Assembly (NCBI RefSeq): GCF_002952215.1
Contig: NZ_CP022600.1
Span: forward strand, 1,302,001 to 1,366,000
Length of the DNA stretch: 64,000 bases
Origin: Porphyrobacter sp. HT-58-2
GTDB lineage: Bacteria > Pseudomonadota > Alphaproteobacteria > Sphingomonadales > Sphingomonadaceae
Reading direction: 5' to 3'
Part shown: positions 32,692 through 46,468 of the stretch, in pieces
How the letters are laid out: every line of letters starts with the position of its first letter
Position numbering within the stretch: position 1 is the first letter of the stretch
Program-made: the position numbers and the translations under genes
Notes under the pieces: generated by a model
Seen by the model: only the letters and a program-made list of their open reading frames with translations
Database searches by the model: none
What the model was told of the DNA's origin: nothing

Positions 32692-34359
32692 CTAGTTCGG
32701 CCAGTACAGCCACTCCCCGCGCGGGTCGAAGGGCTGGGCCATGGTCTTGTCGATTTCGACCGGGGTTTCAAAGGTGCTGGGGTAAAGCGGCGGCTTGCGC
32801 CCGCGATGGTGCGCAGCGATCAACGCCTCCAGCTCGGCGCGCTTGGCCGGTTCACGGGCGGCGAGGTTGGTCTGTTCGGTAGGATCGGCGGCGAGGTTGT
32901 GAAGCCAGACCTTGTTCTGCCTGGCGTTGACCTGCAGCTTCCAGTCCCCGGCGCGCACCGCCTTGTAATAGCCGCTGCTCCAGAACAGCGGGGCATCGGC
33001 GCGTTCGGGGGCGCCCTTGCCAGTCAGCGCGGGGAGCAGGTTGCGCCCGTCGATGGTGACGCCTGCGGGCAAGGGCGCGCCTGCGACAGCGGCAAATGTC
33101 GGCATCACGTCAACCTGCCCGACCGGCAGCGCAATCCGCGATCCGGGCGCGATCCGCGCCGGCCAGCGCGCGAACAGCGGCACACGGATACCCCCTTCAA
33201 AAAACGTTCCCTTGCCGCCGCGATAGGGGGCATTGGCGCCTTCGATCCCGACATAGCCGGGCGCGCCGTTATCGGACGAGATCACCACCAGCGTGTTATC
33301 CGCCAGCCCCTCTGCCGCGAGCTTGGCCATGATCCGCCCGACGCTGCGATCGAGCGCGCGGATCATCGCGGCATAGACACGGGCGCGGTGCGGAGTGATG
33401 TTGCCCACCGCTTCGAAATCCGCGCGGGTCGCCTGAAGCGGCGAATGGACGCCCCAATGCGCAAGGTAAAGGAAGAAGGGGCGGTTGCGGTTCGCTTCGA
33501 TCACCTTCAGGCTTTCATCTGTCCAGTAATCGGCAAGGTATCCGCCAGGTGCGAATTTCGGCCTCGCATTGTAGCTTGTGGCAAAATGGCCCGAGGCCCA
33601 GAAGAACCGGTCGATCGGGTCGAAATCAAGCTTGGCATTGACCACATCGGGGTGATCTTCAGGCAGGTGGAGCAGCCCGTCCATGTTGAGGCTTTCATCA
33701 AAGCCCTGCGCAATCGGATGGAACGGCGCCGCGTTGCCGAGGTGCCACTTGCCGATGTGGACGGTGTGATAGCCTTGGCCCTGCAGCACCTCGGCAATGG
33801 TGACCTCCTCGCCCGGCAGGCCCTGCCCGTCAAACGGCGGGGCGCTTGCCTCGGCTGCGGCGTCATAGATCACCGGGGGACGATCTGGCAGCAGATCGGC
33901 CGACACCATGGACACCACCCGGGCAAAGCCCGCCGGGGTGGGGGTGAATTCGAACCCGGTGCGCGTGGCATAGCGCCCGGTCATCAACTGCGCGCGCGAT
34001 GGCGAGCAGGTGGCGTTGCCGGCGTAGGCCTGCGTGAAGATTGCACCTTCCGCCGCCAGCCGATCAATGTTGGGGGTCTTCACCCGCCCGCCCGCGATCC
34101 CCCCGCCAAAGGTCGAAATATCATTGATGCCGAGGTCGTCGAACAGGATGAAGACGATGTTGGGCGGACGCTCGGCTACGGGCGCAGCGGCCTCGGCCGG
34201 CCCGGCTTGCCAGGGGATCGGCTGGTTGGGGGCAATCTCCTGCGTGGTGCGCCAGCGGATCAGCGCCAGCGTCAGATCGGTGCGCCACACCCACGCCGCA
34301 CCGGCCAGCACCCCGGCAAGTGCAAGGGTGCCAATGGCGGCCTTGTGCCAGCGTTTCAT
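32692..34359 (-). CDS. Arylsulfatase (formylglycine type)
   Basis: 555 aa. An N-terminal membrane anchor or uncleaved signal (IGTLALAGVLAGAAWVW) precedes a sulfatase domain. NIVFILFDDLG gives the metal Asp pair, and Cys118 in CSPSRAQLMTGR is the residue converted to formylglycine (CxPxR). HIGKWHLG and VVISSDNGAPGY complete the active site. The substrate is unknown; likely sulfated polysaccharide or aryl sulfate in the periplasm. It overlaps the dehalogenase gene by ATGA. Confidence 0.9.
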   Translation of the reverse strand: MKRWHKAAIGTLALAGVLAGAAWVWRTDLTLALIRWRTTQEIAPNQPIPWQAGPAEAAAPVAERPPNIVFILFDDLGINDISTFGGGIAGGRVKTPNIDRLAAEGAIFTQAYAGNATCSPSRAQLMTGRYATRTGFEFTPTPAGFARVVSMVSADLLPDRPPVIYDAAAEASAPPFDGQGLPGEEVTIAEVLQGQGYHTVHIGKWHLGNAAPFHPIAQGFDESLNMDGLLHLPEDHPDVVNAKLDFDPIDRFFWASGHFATSYNARPKFAPGGYLADYWTDESLKVIEANRNRPFFLYLAHWGVHSPLQATRADFEAVGNITPHRARVYAAMIRALDRSVGRIMAKLAAEGLADNTLVVISSDNGAPGYVGIEGANAPYRGGKGTFFEGGIRVPLFARWPARIAPGSRIALPVGQVDVMPTFAAVAGAPLPAGVTIDGRNLLPALTGKGAPERADAPLFWSSGYYKAVRAGDWKLQVNARQNKVWLHNLAADPTEQTNLAAREPAKRAELEALIAAHHRGRKPPLYPSTFETPVEIDKTMAQPFDPRGEWLYWPN

Positions 34360-35270
34360 CCGCCGTGCTCTTTCTGCTGCTGCGCGACGTCGAGGATCGC
34401 GGCGACAAAGCCTTCGGGGTCATCTTCCTGGATGAAATGCCCACCGCGCAGCGTCCGGTGGGGCTGGCCCGCAGTGCCGGGGACGCGCCCGATAAAGCGG
34501 GTTTCGCCTGTGCGGGTGATCGGATCGCCATCGGAAAAGGCGCAAAGGAAGGGCTTGTCCCACTGCTCGAATACCCGCCACGCCTTCTGCTGATCGGGCA
34601 CGGCGGGGTTCCCGGCGAAAGGCACCAGCGCAGGGAAGATCCGCGCGCCGGCCTTGTAGCGGGCATCGGGGAAGGGCGCGTCATAGGCCGCGATCTCGGC
34701 GGCGGAGAGCCCGCGTTTTGTCCCCTTGTTGACGATCCTGCCAATCGGGAACAGCGGGCTGTATTTGGAAAAGGCCCGCCAGATTGCGAAGGCAGGCGGC
34801 GCGGGGCCGCCTTCGGGCAGGCCGCCGTTCGAAAGCACCACGCCGGAAAACCGTTCCGGCATGGCCGCGACCAGACGCAACCCAACCAGCGAGCCCCAGT
34901 CCTGACAGGCGAGCGTCACGGTCTTCAGATCGAGCATTTCGACCCATTGGCGCATCCAGCCGACATGGGCTGCATAGGAATAGTCGGACTTGGCAGCTGG
35001 CTTGTCGGACTTGCCGAAGCCGATCAGGTCGGGCGCGATCACGCGAAAGCCTGCCGCCGCCACTGGCCCGATCATATGCCGGTAGAGGTAAGACCATGTC
35101 GGCTCGCCATGCATCATCAGCACCACCGGGGCATCGCGCGGGCCTTCGTCGACATAGTGGATGCGCAAGGGCGTGCCGGTGGCGGTATCGCGCACCTCGC
35201 ACCAATGCGAAGCGAAGGGGAAATCGGTGATGCCGGCAAAGGCTTCATCCGGCGTGCGCAGGACGTGCAT
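34356..35270 (-). CDS. Haloalkane dehalogenase (HLD-I type)
   Basis: 304 aa, alpha/beta-hydrolase. Nucleophile Asp124 in ACQDWGSLVGLR with halide-binding Trp125, oxyanion region HGEPTWSYLYRH (Glu56), second halide Trp164, acid Asp249 (FSDGDP) and His278 (RGGHFIQED). Numbering and spacing agree with DhlA-type dehalogenases. It hydrolyses carbon-halogen bonds to alcohols. Co-transcribed with the sulfatase and mobA; the natural substrate in a marine-type bacterium is unknown. Not a simple esterase, since the nucleophile is Asp and both Trp residues are present. Confidence 0.87.
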   Translation of the reverse strand: MHVLRTPDEAFAGITDFPFASHWCEVRDTATGTPLRIHYVDEGPRDAPVVLMMHGEPTWSYLYRHMIGPVAAAGFRVIAPDLIGFGKSDKPAAKSDYSYAAHVGWMRQWVEMLDLKTVTLACQDWGSLVGLRLVAAMPERFSGVVLSNGGLPEGGPAPPAFAIWRAFSKYSPLFPIGRIVNKGTKRGLSAAEIAAYDAPFPDARYKAGARIFPALVPFAGNPAVPDQQKAWRVFEQWDKPFLCAFSDGDPITRTGETRFIGRVPGTAGQPHRTLRGGHFIQEDDPEGFVAAILDVAQQQKEHGG

Positions 35271-35358
35271 GGAAAGTCTCTCCCCCTCGGTCGCGGCATG
35301 CGGCTCGCAGGCCTGCCGCGCCCTTTGCCGGTCAGGCTATGGTGCGGGGCGGGGCCTG

Positions 35359-37161
35359 TCAATTTGCGGCGCCGTTCTCCTGCGCTGAACAGCTGCGCGC
35401 ACCGCGTGACACCCACAGGGCAGGGCGGGCATCGCCATCCGCAGGCGCATGGAGAAAGCCGTCCGTCGCCATGTCGTCCCAATCTTCCGGCATCATCGGT
35501 GCGCCGTCCAGCCGCAGCCAGCGCCCGTCTTCGGGGAAGGTCACAAAGCTGGCAAGACGCGCCGCGCGCCGGGCGGCAAGAGCGGCCACATGGTCTTCCA
35601 GCGCCACATCGCGCCTGTCCCAGTCGAGCGGGATATCCTGACAATAGGCGTTGTTGTTGCCCCCCTGACTGCGCCCGCATTCATCGCCCGCGGTCAGCAT
35701 GATTGTGCCGGTCGAGGCGAACAGCGTCCCCAGCAGCGCGCGAAGGTCTGCGGCGCGGCGGGCGAGGATTTCGGGATCGTCGGTGGGGCCTTCTGTGCCG
35801 CAGTTCCACGAATGGTTCTGCCCATGCCCGTCGCGGTTATCCTCGCCATTGGCGTGGTTGTGGCGCTGTTCGTAACTGACAGTATCAGCCAGCGTGAAGC
35901 CGTCATGCGCGGCGAGGAAATTGACGCTCTTGCAGCCTTTGGGGCAATCATCGCCGAACGCGTCTGATGACCCCGCGATGCGCGTCGCCAACGCGCCCAC
36001 GGTGGCCTCGCCTTTCCAGAAGCGGCGCACATCGTCGCGGTAACGGTCGTTCCATTCGAGCCAATTGGCGGGGAATTGCCCGAGCTGGTAGCCGCCGGGG
36101 CCAATGTCCCACGGCTCGGCGATCATGATGCGGGTTGCAAGGCAAGGCTCAGCGGCGATTTCGGCGAAGATCGGGGCGGCAGGGTCAAAACCGGGGCCGC
36201 GGGCGATGACCGGCGCGAGGTCGAAGCGGAAGCCGTCGATCCCGGCATGGCGCACGAAATGGATGAGCGTATCGATCATCAGCCTGCGCACGGCAGGGTT
36301 GGCGAAGTCCAGGGTGTTGCCGCAGCCGGTATCGTTGATCAGGCTGCCGTCGGGCGCGCGGGCATAGGCGGCAGGATCGAGGCCGCGCAAAGACAGCGTG
36401 CCGCCGTGAATGTCGCTCTCGCCCGAATGGTTGAACACCAGATCGAGGATCACCCCGATCCCGGCCGCGTGCAGCGCCGCCACCGCTTCGCGCAATTCGG
36501 CCACGCCGCCGGGACACAGGCCGGGGTCGAGCGCCATCATCGCCACCGGGTTGTAGCCCCAGTGGTTGGCGAGGCCGAGCGGCGGCAGATGCCGTTCGTC
36601 GATCCAGGCGATGACCGGCATCAGTTCCACCGCGCTGACGTGGAGTTTGTTCAGATGGGCGATCACCGCCGGATGGGCGAGGGCGGCGATGGTGCCGCGC
36701 TGCGCGGGCGGGACATCGGGGTGGAGCAGGGTGAAGCCGCGCACGTTGATCTCGTAGATCAGCCCGCCGCGCGCGAAACGGGGGGGCTGATACGGGACTT
36801 GCGCCAGCGGCCCCGTCACCACGGCGCGGGGGACGAGATCGGCGGTGTCCTCGCCATATTGGCCAAGGCGCGGGTCCTGGACGAAGCGGCGGTCGAGTTC
36901 GAGGGCGTAAGGATCGACCAGCAGCTTGGCGGGATCGAACCACAGATTGCGGGCGGGATCGTAAGGCCCGTGGGCGCGATAGCCGTAGCGGGCGTCGGAG
37001 AGGTCTCCGGGGAGGTCGAGCGTCCATTTCTCCCCCTGCCGGGTCATCGGCAGGCGGGTCTCGGCCTCACCCTCGAACAGGCACAGGTCGAGGCCTTCCG
37101 CCAAGGGCGCGCGCACGGCGAAGGCGGTCGATTTCCCCGTTACATGGCTGCCTAGTTTCAA
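35359..37161 (-). CDS. glgX: Glycogen debranching enzyme GlgX
   Basis: 600 aa from a TTG at 37161 (RBS GGAG). Layout: N-terminal CBM48 (about 1-95), then a GH13 domain with IYEINVRGFTLLHP, LVFNHSGESD, nucleophile Asp in DGFRFDLAPV, acid/base Glu in IAEPWDIGPGGYQLG, and FLAAHDGFTLAD. It cuts alpha-1,6 branches of phosphorylase-limited glycogen. Somewhat shorter than the usual 650-700 residues, mostly at the C-terminus. A 79-base gap with a sphingomonad-type palindrome separates it from pgm. Confidence 0.92.
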   Translation of the reverse strand: MKLGSHVTGKSTAFAVRAPLAEGLDLCLFEGEAETRLPMTRQGEKWTLDLPGDLSDARYGYRAHGPYDPARNLWFDPAKLLVDPYALELDRRFVQDPRLGQYGEDTADLVPRAVVTGPLAQVPYQPPRFARGGLIYEINVRGFTLLHPDVPPAQRGTIAALAHPAVIAHLNKLHVSAVELMPVIAWIDERHLPPLGLANHWGYNPVAMMALDPGLCPGGVAELREAVAALHAAGIGVILDLVFNHSGESDIHGGTLSLRGLDPAAYARAPDGSLINDTGCGNTLDFANPAVRRLMIDTLIHFVRHAGIDGFRFDLAPVIARGPGFDPAAPIFAEIAAEPCLATRIMIAEPWDIGPGGYQLGQFPANWLEWNDRYRDDVRRFWKGEATVGALATRIAGSSDAFGDDCPKGCKSVNFLAAHDGFTLADTVSYEQRHNHANGEDNRDGHGQNHSWNCGTEGPTDDPEILARRAADLRALLGTLFASTGTIMLTAGDECGRSQGGNNNAYCQDIPLDWDRRDVALEDHVAALAARRAARLASFVTFPEDGRWLRLDGAPMMPEDWDDMATDGFLHAPADGDARPALWVSRGARSCSAQENGAAN

Positions 37162-37170
37162 ACCCGTCTC

Positions 37171-37231
37171 CGTTCGCCTCGAGCGAAGTCGAGAGGCCCT
37201 GCTTGTGTCTCGACTTCGCTCGACACGAACG
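37171..37231. repeat. Inverted repeat with CTCGACTTCGCTCGA core
   Basis: Arms of 24 bases (37171-37194 and 37208-37231) share CGAGCGAAGTCGAGA and its complement, with three mismatches or fewer, around a 13-base loop. This palindrome type is widely dispersed in sphingomonad genomes and often sits at transcript ends. Between pgm and glgX it could attenuate or stabilise the message. Confidence 0.65.
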
Positions 37232-37240
37232 GGCTGGTGT

Positions 37241-40319
<3,079 letters not shown>

Positions 40320-40323
<4 letters not shown>

Positions 40324-41585
40324 CCCTGAATTCGCGCCATCATGTCGCGGGTGACCAGCACTATGCCCTTGTCCGATACCCGGAACCGGCGCGCATCGAG
40401 TTCGGGGTCTTCGCCGATCACCATGCCTTCAGGGATACGCACCCCTGAATCGATGATGACGCGCCCCAGTCGTGCGCCGCGCCCGATATTGCAATAGGGC
40501 AGGATCACCGCCTCATTGACGGTCGAATAGCTGCCGATCTTGACCCCGGTGAACAGCAGGCTGCGGCGCACTTCGGAGCCTGAAATGATGCAATCGCCCG
40601 ACACCAGTGAAGACACGGCAAAGCCGCGCCGCCCGTCCTCGTCATGGACGAACTTGGCAGGAGCTGCGACCACCGCGTCGGTCCAGATCGGCCAGTCGCG
40701 ATCATATAGGTTCAGCTTCGGCACGGTGTCGGTAAGGTCGAGGTTCGCCTCGAAATAGGCGTCCAGCGTCCCGACATCGCGCCAATATTCCTCGATCTCC
40801 TCAGCGGCACGGATGCAGGAATTGGTGAAGCGGTGCGCGACCGCTTTGCCGTGCTTGACGATGTAGGGGATGATGTCCCCGCCGAAATCGCGCTTCGAAT
40901 TGGGATCGTCGGCATCGCGGCGGAGCTGCTCGAACAGGAAGTCGGTGTTGAAGACGTAGATCCCCATCGATGCTAGCGCCATGTCCTCGTTCCCCGGAAT
41001 GCCCGGCGGGTCCTTGGGCTTTTCGACGAAGGCGGTGATGGTGTCCTTGGCATCGACCTGCATCACGCCGAACCCGGTCGCCTCCATGCGCGGGACGACA
41101 AGGCAGCCCACGGTCACATCCGCGCCCGAATTGACGTGCTGTTGCAGCATCAATTCGTAGTCCATCTTGTAGATGTGGTCGCCCGCGAGGATCACCATGT
41201 ATTTGGGCGCGAGGCTGGCGATGATGTCCATGTTCTGGAACACCGCGTCGGCCGTGCCTTCGTACCACTGGTTTTCCGCGACGCGCTGGCTGGCGGGCAG
41301 GATGTCGAAGCTTTCGTTACGTTCGGGCCGCAGGAAGGTCCAGGCGCGCTGCATGTGGCGGATCAGCGAGTGCGCCTTGTATTGCGTCGCAACGCCGATG
41401 CGGCGGATGCCGGAATTGATCGCGTTGGACAGCGCGAAGTCGATGATGCGCGACTTGCCGCCGAAATAAACCGCAGGCTTGGCGCGCCGGTCGGTCAGTT
41501 CCATCAACCGGCTGCCGCGTCCGCCAGCCAGCACATAGGCCATGGCATCACGCGCCAGCGGGCGGCCAGAAGTTACCTCTCTCAT
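40320..41585 (-). CDS. glgC: Glucose-1-phosphate adenylyltransferase
   Basis: 421 aa. [20 protein letters not shown] at the N-terminus, [36 protein letters not shown] and a C-terminal left-handed beta-helix ([20 protein letters not shown]). It makes ADP-glucose and is the regulated step of glycogen synthesis, so the allosteric control of the whole operon product acts here. 28-base gap after glgB. Confidence 0.96.
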
Positions 41586-41613
41586 CCCAACGTCTCCCCT
41601 TTGTTGGTCTTTG

Positions 41614-43785
41614 TTACCCAGCGTACCCTTTGAATTGCAGCATTATCGTGGCGAGCGGCGGCAACACGATATGAGCGGCACCGTCTGCTGCGGTAACCTG
41701 TCCCAGATTGCCCTTGCCGCTGCCACCGTAGATTTCCGCATCGGAGTTCAGCACTTCGGCCCACACCCCGTCATGCGGCAGGGGCAGGCGGTAGTGGCTG
41801 TGAAGCGCAGGCGTCATATTGGCGATCACCGCCACCGGAGCCTCTCCCGGGGCCTTGCGCAGCCACGCGAACACCGAGTTTTCGGCGTCGTCAGCGATCA
41901 GCCATTCGAACCCCTCACCCTCGCAATCGCGGGCATGGAGCGCCGGGGTCTGGCGGTAGAGGCGGTTGAGGTCACGGATCAGATCGGCGACGCCGCGATG
42001 CGCGGGCGCATCCATCAGCTCCCAGTCGAGCGCGCGCTCCTCGCTCCATTCGCGGCGCTGGGCGAATTCCTGCCCCATGAACAGCAGCTTCTTGCCGGGA
42101 TAGCCCCACATCATCGCATAATAGGCGCGCAGGTTGGCAAATTGCTGCCAGTCGTCCCCGCTCATCTTGCCGAGGATCGTGCCTTTGCCATGAACCACCT
42201 CGTCGTGGCTCAAGGGAAGGACGAAGTTTTCCGAGAAAGCATAGACGAGGCCGAAGGTGATCTCGGCATGGTGGTATTTCCGGTGGATCGGATCGCGGCC
42301 CATGTATTGCAGCGTGTCGTGCATGAAGCCCATGTTCCACTTGAACCCGAAGCCGAGCGCCGTGCGCGGGCCTTCATCGAAGGCGGGGTGCGAGACGCCG
42401 GGCCATGAGGTCGATTCCTCGGCAATCGTCATCACGCCTTGGTGCTGGCCATAGAGCGCCCGGTTGGTGGCGCGCATGAATTCGACCGCTTCCCAATTCT
42501 CGCGGCCGCCCTCGGCATTGGGGATCCACTCGCCGTCCTTGCGGGAGTAATCGCGGTAAAGCATCGAGGCGACGGCATCCACGCGCAAGCCATCGACATG
42601 ATACTGCTCGGCCCAGAACAGCGCATTGTTGACGAGGAAGCTGCGCACTTCCTTGCGCCCGTAATTGTAGATTGCGGTGTTCCAGTCGGGATGGAAGCCG
42701 AGGCGCGGGTCTTCGTGTTCGTAGAGCGCCGTGCCGTCAAAGCGGGCGAGGCCGTGTTCATCGACCGGGAAGTGCGCTGGCACCCAGTCGATCAGCACGC
42801 CGATCCCGGCGCGGTGCGCGCCGTCGACGAAGCGGGCGAAGCCCTCGACATCGCCGAACCGGGCCGAGGGGGCGTAGAGCCCGGTCGTCTGGTAGCCCCA
42901 GCTCGGGTCATAGGGGTGCTCTGAGACGGGCAGGAATTCGATATGGGTGAAGCCCATGTCGGCGGCGTAGGGGATCAGGCGGGCGGCCATTTCATCCCAG
43001 GTTAGGAACCAGCCATTGTCGGCGCGGTGCCATGATCCGGGGTGGACTTCGTAGATGGAAATTGCCTCGCGCCGGGGATCGACGCTGGCCCAATGCGCGC
43101 GGTGGGCATCATCGCCCCATTCGCGCTTGCCAGGGCGGGCGACGATGCTGGCGGTCTTGGGGCGCAGCTCGCTGGCGAAGGCGAAGGGATCGGCCTTGAG
43201 GGGCTGCACTGTGCCGTCCGGGCTGGTGATGCGGTATTTGTAAGCCGTGCCTTCACCGATGTCGGGGATGAAAATCTCCCACACGCCGATATCGACCCGG
43301 CGGCGCATCATGTGGGCAGCGGGATTCCAGCCGTTGAAATCGCCGACGAGGTTCACGTTTCTCGCGTTAGGCGCCCAGACTGCGAAATGCACCCCCGAGC
43401 AGCCCTGATGTTCGATCACATGCGCGCCGAGCTTGTCGAACAGGCGGAAATGGGTGCCTTCCGCAATCAGGAAATCGTCCATCGGGCCGAGCACCGGGCC
43501 GAAGGAATAGGAGTCCGTCACCCACCATTCATTCCCGTTCCCCCGGCAGCGATACTTCACCGGCTTGGGCTTGCCCCGCAGCTTGCCCTCGAACAGCGGG
43601 CCATCGACGCGGGTCATTGTGCCGAGCCTGCCGCCCTTCAGCGAAAAGGCCTCGGCTTCCTCCGCCCCGTGCAGGATGGCGCGGGCGAAGGTGCCCGCTG
43701 GCCCGTCATGCGGCCCCAGCAGCGCGAAGGGATCGGCGTGGGTGCCGTCCAGCAGCGCAGCGAGGGCCTCTGGCGGTGGTTTCAC
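41614..43785 (-). CDS. glgB: 1,4-alpha-glucan branching enzyme
   Basis: 723 aa from a GTG at 43785 that overlaps the glgP stop (GTGA). N-terminal domain, CBM48 ([20 protein letters not shown]) and GH13 domain with [20 protein letters not shown], nucleophile Asp in [17 protein letters not shown] and acid/base Glu in [14 protein letters not shown]. Makes alpha-1,6 branches. Full length for the family. Confidence 0.96.
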   Translation of the reverse strand: MKPPPEALAALLDGTHADPFALLGPHDGPAGTFARAILHGAEEAEAFSLKGGRLGTMTRVDGPLFEGKLRGKPKPVKYRCRGNGNEWWVTDSYSFGPVLGPMDDFLIAEGTHFRLFDKLGAHVIEHQGCSGVHFAVWAPNARNVNLVGDFNGWNPAAHMMRRRVDIGVWEIFIPDIGEGTAYKYRITSPDGTVQPLKADPFAFASELRPKTASIVARPGKREWGDDAHRAHWASVDPRREAISIYEVHPGSWHRADNGWFLTWDEMAARLIPYAADMGFTHIEFLPVSEHPYDPSWGYQTTGLYAPSARFGDVEGFARFVDGAHRAGIGVLIDWVPAHFPVDEHGLARFDGTALYEHEDPRLGFHPDWNTAIYNYGRKEVRSFLVNNALFWAEQYHVDGLRVDAVASMLYRDYSRKDGEWIPNAEGGRENWEAVEFMRATNRALYGQHQGVMTIAEESTSWPGVSHPAFDEGPRTALGFGFKWNMGFMHDTLQYMGRDPIHRKYHHAEITFGLVYAFSENFVLPLSHDEVVHGKGTILGKMSGDDWQQFANLRAYYAMMWGYPGKKLLFMGQEFAQRREWSEERALDWELMDAPAHRGVADLIRDLNRLYRQTPALHARDCEGEGFEWLIADDAENSVFAWLRKAPGEAPVAVIANMTPALHSHYRLPLPHDGVWAEVLNSDAEIYGGSGKGNLGQVTAADGAAHIVLPPLATIMLQFKGYAG

Positions 43786-46241
43786 TTCACGCCCCAGATA
43801 TCGCGGGCATATTCGCCGATGGTGCGATCAGAGGAGAACCAGCCGACCTGCGCGATGTTCATGATTGCTGACTTCCGCCACGCGGCTCGGTCGCACCAGC
43901 GCGCGTCGACCTCGCGCTGGGCGGCGGCATAGGCATCGAAATCGGCGGCCACCATGAACCAGTCCGAATGCATCAGCGCGTCCATCAGCCCCTGATAGCG
44001 CCCCGGATCGTCCGGGCTGAACACCCCGCTGGCAATGGAATGCACCGCCTGCGCCAGTTCGCGGCTGCCTTCGATCACGTCCGCCGGATTGTACCCTCCC
44101 GCGCGCTTCAACGCGACCTCCTCAGCCGTCAGCCCGAAGATCACGATATTGTCGCGCCCGACGCGCTCCATGATCTCGATATTCGCCCCGTCGAGCGTGC
44201 CGATGGTGAGCGCCCCGTTGAAGGCGAACTTCATGTTGCCGGTGCCGGAGGCCTCCATCCCCGCCGTCGAGATCTGCTCCGAAAGGTCGGCCGCCGGGAT
44301 GATCTTTTCCGCCAGCGACACGTTGTAATTGGGGACGAACACCACCTTCAACACCTCGCCCACGGATGGATCGGAGTTGATCCGCCGGGCGATGTCATTG
44401 GCGAGTTTGATGATCAGCTTGGCGTTGTGATAGGTCGGCGCGGCCTTGCCGCCGAAGATCTTCACCCGTGGCACCCAGTCGCGTTCAGGGTGGCTGCGGA
44501 TCTGGTCATAGAGGGCGACCGTCTCGATCAGGTTCAGAAGCTGGCGCTTGTATTCATGGATGCGCTTGATCTGCACATCGAACAGCGCATCGGGATCGAG
44601 CCGGATGCCGGTGAGTTCGCGCAGGTGGTTGGCGAGATCGACCTTGTTGGCGCGCTTGACCTCGTCCACCCGTTCGCCCAGCGCGGCATCGCCCGCCATC
44701 GCGGCAAGGGTGGAAAGCTGCTCGGCATCGGCGATGAACCCATCGCCAATCGCCTCGCGCACCAGCCCGGTGAGGCGCGGGTTGGCCTGATGCAGCCAGC
44801 GGCGGGGGGTGACCCCGTTGGTCTTGTTGTTGATCCGCGCAGGGTAAAGCTTGTGGAGGTCGGCAAACACCGTCTGCTTCATCAGATCGGTGTGCAGCGC
44901 GGCCACGCCGTTGACCGAATGCGCGCCGACGAAAGCAAGATTCGCCATGCGCACCCGGCGCTCGCCATGCTCGTCGATCAGCGAGATCGCGGCGATGGCA
45001 GCATCGTCAAGCCCCGCCTTCCGCGCCTCGCGCAGCACATGGGCATTGATCGCATAGACGATCTGCATATGGCGCGGCAGCATCCGTTCGAACAGCGGCA
45101 GCGGCCAGCTTTCCAGCGCTTCTGGCAGCAGGGTGTGGTTGGTATAGGCGATGGTGCGGCGGGTAATGTCCCAGCTTTCCGCGAAGGTGAGGTGATGGTC
45201 GTCCATCAGCAGCCGCATCAGCTCCGCCACCGCGACCGAGGGATGCGTGTCATTGAGCTGGATCGCCGCCTTGTCGGGCAGGCTGCGCACATCGCCGTAA
45301 TACTGGACGTGGCGGCGCACGATGTCCTGAATGGAGGCGGAGGAGAAGAAGAACTCCTGCCTAAGGCGCAATTCCTGCCCCGCCGGGGTCGAATCCGCCG
45401 GATAGAGCACCCGCACCAGCGTATCGGCGCGCACCTGTGCCGCCAGCGCGCCCGCGTGATCGCCTGCATTGAACGCATCGAGCGCGATCGGATCGAGCGC
45501 GTTGGCGTTCCACAGCCGCAGCGTGTTGACCCGCTTGCCCTGCCAGCCGACCACGGGGGTATCGAAGGCAGTCGCTTCGATGGTTTCGCCCGGAACCCAG
45601 CGGATCACGCCATCATTGCTGGTCACCTCGCCGCCGAAGCCGATGCGATAGGCGCTTTCCCGCCGTTCGAACTCCCACGGGTTGCCGTGGGCGAGCCAGG
45701 TTTCGGGCAGCTCCACCTGCCAGCCTTCGTCGATGCGTTGGCGGAACATCCCGTTGATATAGCGGATGCCATAGCCGAAGGCGGGGATGTCCAAGCTGGC
45801 GAGGCTTTCCATGAAGCACGCCGCCAGCCGCCCCAGCCCGCCATTGCCGAGCGCGGCGTCAGGCTCCAGCTCCTCCAGCGCGGCAAGATCCAGCCCGTGC
45901 TGTTCCAGCGCCGCCGCCATTTCGCGCGAGGCACCGAGGTTCGACAGGGCATCGCGCAGCAACCGGCCGATCAGGAATTCGAGGCTGAGGTAATAGACCC
46001 GCTTGGCCCCGGCCTCATGCGCGGCGGAGGTGGAGGCGAACCAGCGGTCGATGATGTCGTCGCGCAGGGCCAGCACGGCGGCGTTGTACCAGTCATGCGG
46101 CTTGGCCGCGCGTTCGGTCTTGCCGACCCGGTGGCGCAGCGCAGCAAGGATGCGGGCGTCGAGCTCCGAGGTCTTGCGGTCGGGGCTCCTGGTGGGGCTC
46201 CCATTGGGGCTCCCATTGGTGCTGAAAGTCACGCGGCGCAC
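43782..46241 (-). CDS. glgP: Glycogen phosphorylase
   Basis: 819 aa as drawn, from a GTG; a GTG nine bases further in (46232) has better spacing from AGGGAG and is equally likely. GT35 features: YYLSLEFLIGRLLRDAL, AYTNHTLLPEALESWPLPLF, KTNGVTPRRWLHQANPRL and the PLP-lysine box EASGTGNMKFAFNGALTIGT. It releases glucose-1-phosphate. The N-terminal tail has the near-repeat NGSPNGSP, from tandem GGGCTCCCATTG units. First gene of the minus-strand glycogen operon, divergent from malQ. Confidence 0.95.
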   Translation of the reverse strand: MRRVTFSTNGSPNGSPTRSPDRKTSELDARILAALRHRVGKTERAAKPHDWYNAAVLALRDDIIDRWFASTSAAHEAGAKRVYYLSLEFLIGRLLRDALSNLGASREMAAALEQHGLDLAALEELEPDAALGNGGLGRLAACFMESLASLDIPAFGYGIRYINGMFRQRIDEGWQVELPETWLAHGNPWEFERRESAYRIGFGGEVTSNDGVIRWVPGETIEATAFDTPVVGWQGKRVNTLRLWNANALDPIALDAFNAGDHAGALAAQVRADTLVRVLYPADSTPAGQELRLRQEFFFSSASIQDIVRRHVQYYGDVRSLPDKAAIQLNDTHPSVAVAELMRLLMDDHHLTFAESWDITRRTIAYTNHTLLPEALESWPLPLFERMLPRHMQIVYAINAHVLREARKAGLDDAAIAAISLIDEHGERRVRMANLAFVGAHSVNGVAALHTDLMKQTVFADLHKLYPARINNKTNGVTPRRWLHQANPRLTGLVREAIGDGFIADAEQLSTLAAMAGDAALGERVDEVKRANKVDLANHLRELTGIRLDPDALFDVQIKRIHEYKRQLLNLIETVALYDQIRSHPERDWVPRVKIFGGKAAPTYHNAKLIIKLANDIARRINSDPSVGEVLKVVFVPNYNVSLAEKIIPAADLSEQISTAGMEASGTGNMKFAFNGALTIGTLDGANIEIMERVGRDNIVIFGLTAEEVALKRAGGYNPADVIEGSRELAQAVHSIASGVFSPDDPGRYQGLMDALMHSDWFMVAADFDAYAAAQREVDARWCDRAAWRKSAIMNIAQVGWFSSDRTIGEYARDIWGVK

Positions 46242-46468
46242 ACTCCCTGATCCGGTCTGGCTGGCATGAGGGAGAGAGATTTCGCCAGCCGTCGAGCCCG
46301 GCCGATGCCCCCATCGCCTTCGTCACCACACTAAGCAGCAGCGAGGCATTGCAGCAATCGCCGAAATGGCGTGACAGTCGTATTCATGGGCTGGCGGGCT
46401 GTGCGATCGCTTGCCAAGGCGGGCGGGCGGGCCGATGCGGGACACAGGACTGGCGGGAAGGGGCGCGG

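Noticed and set aside
43968..46250. A 760-codon open frame opposite glgP
   Set aside because: Shadow of glgP; no protein features of its own.
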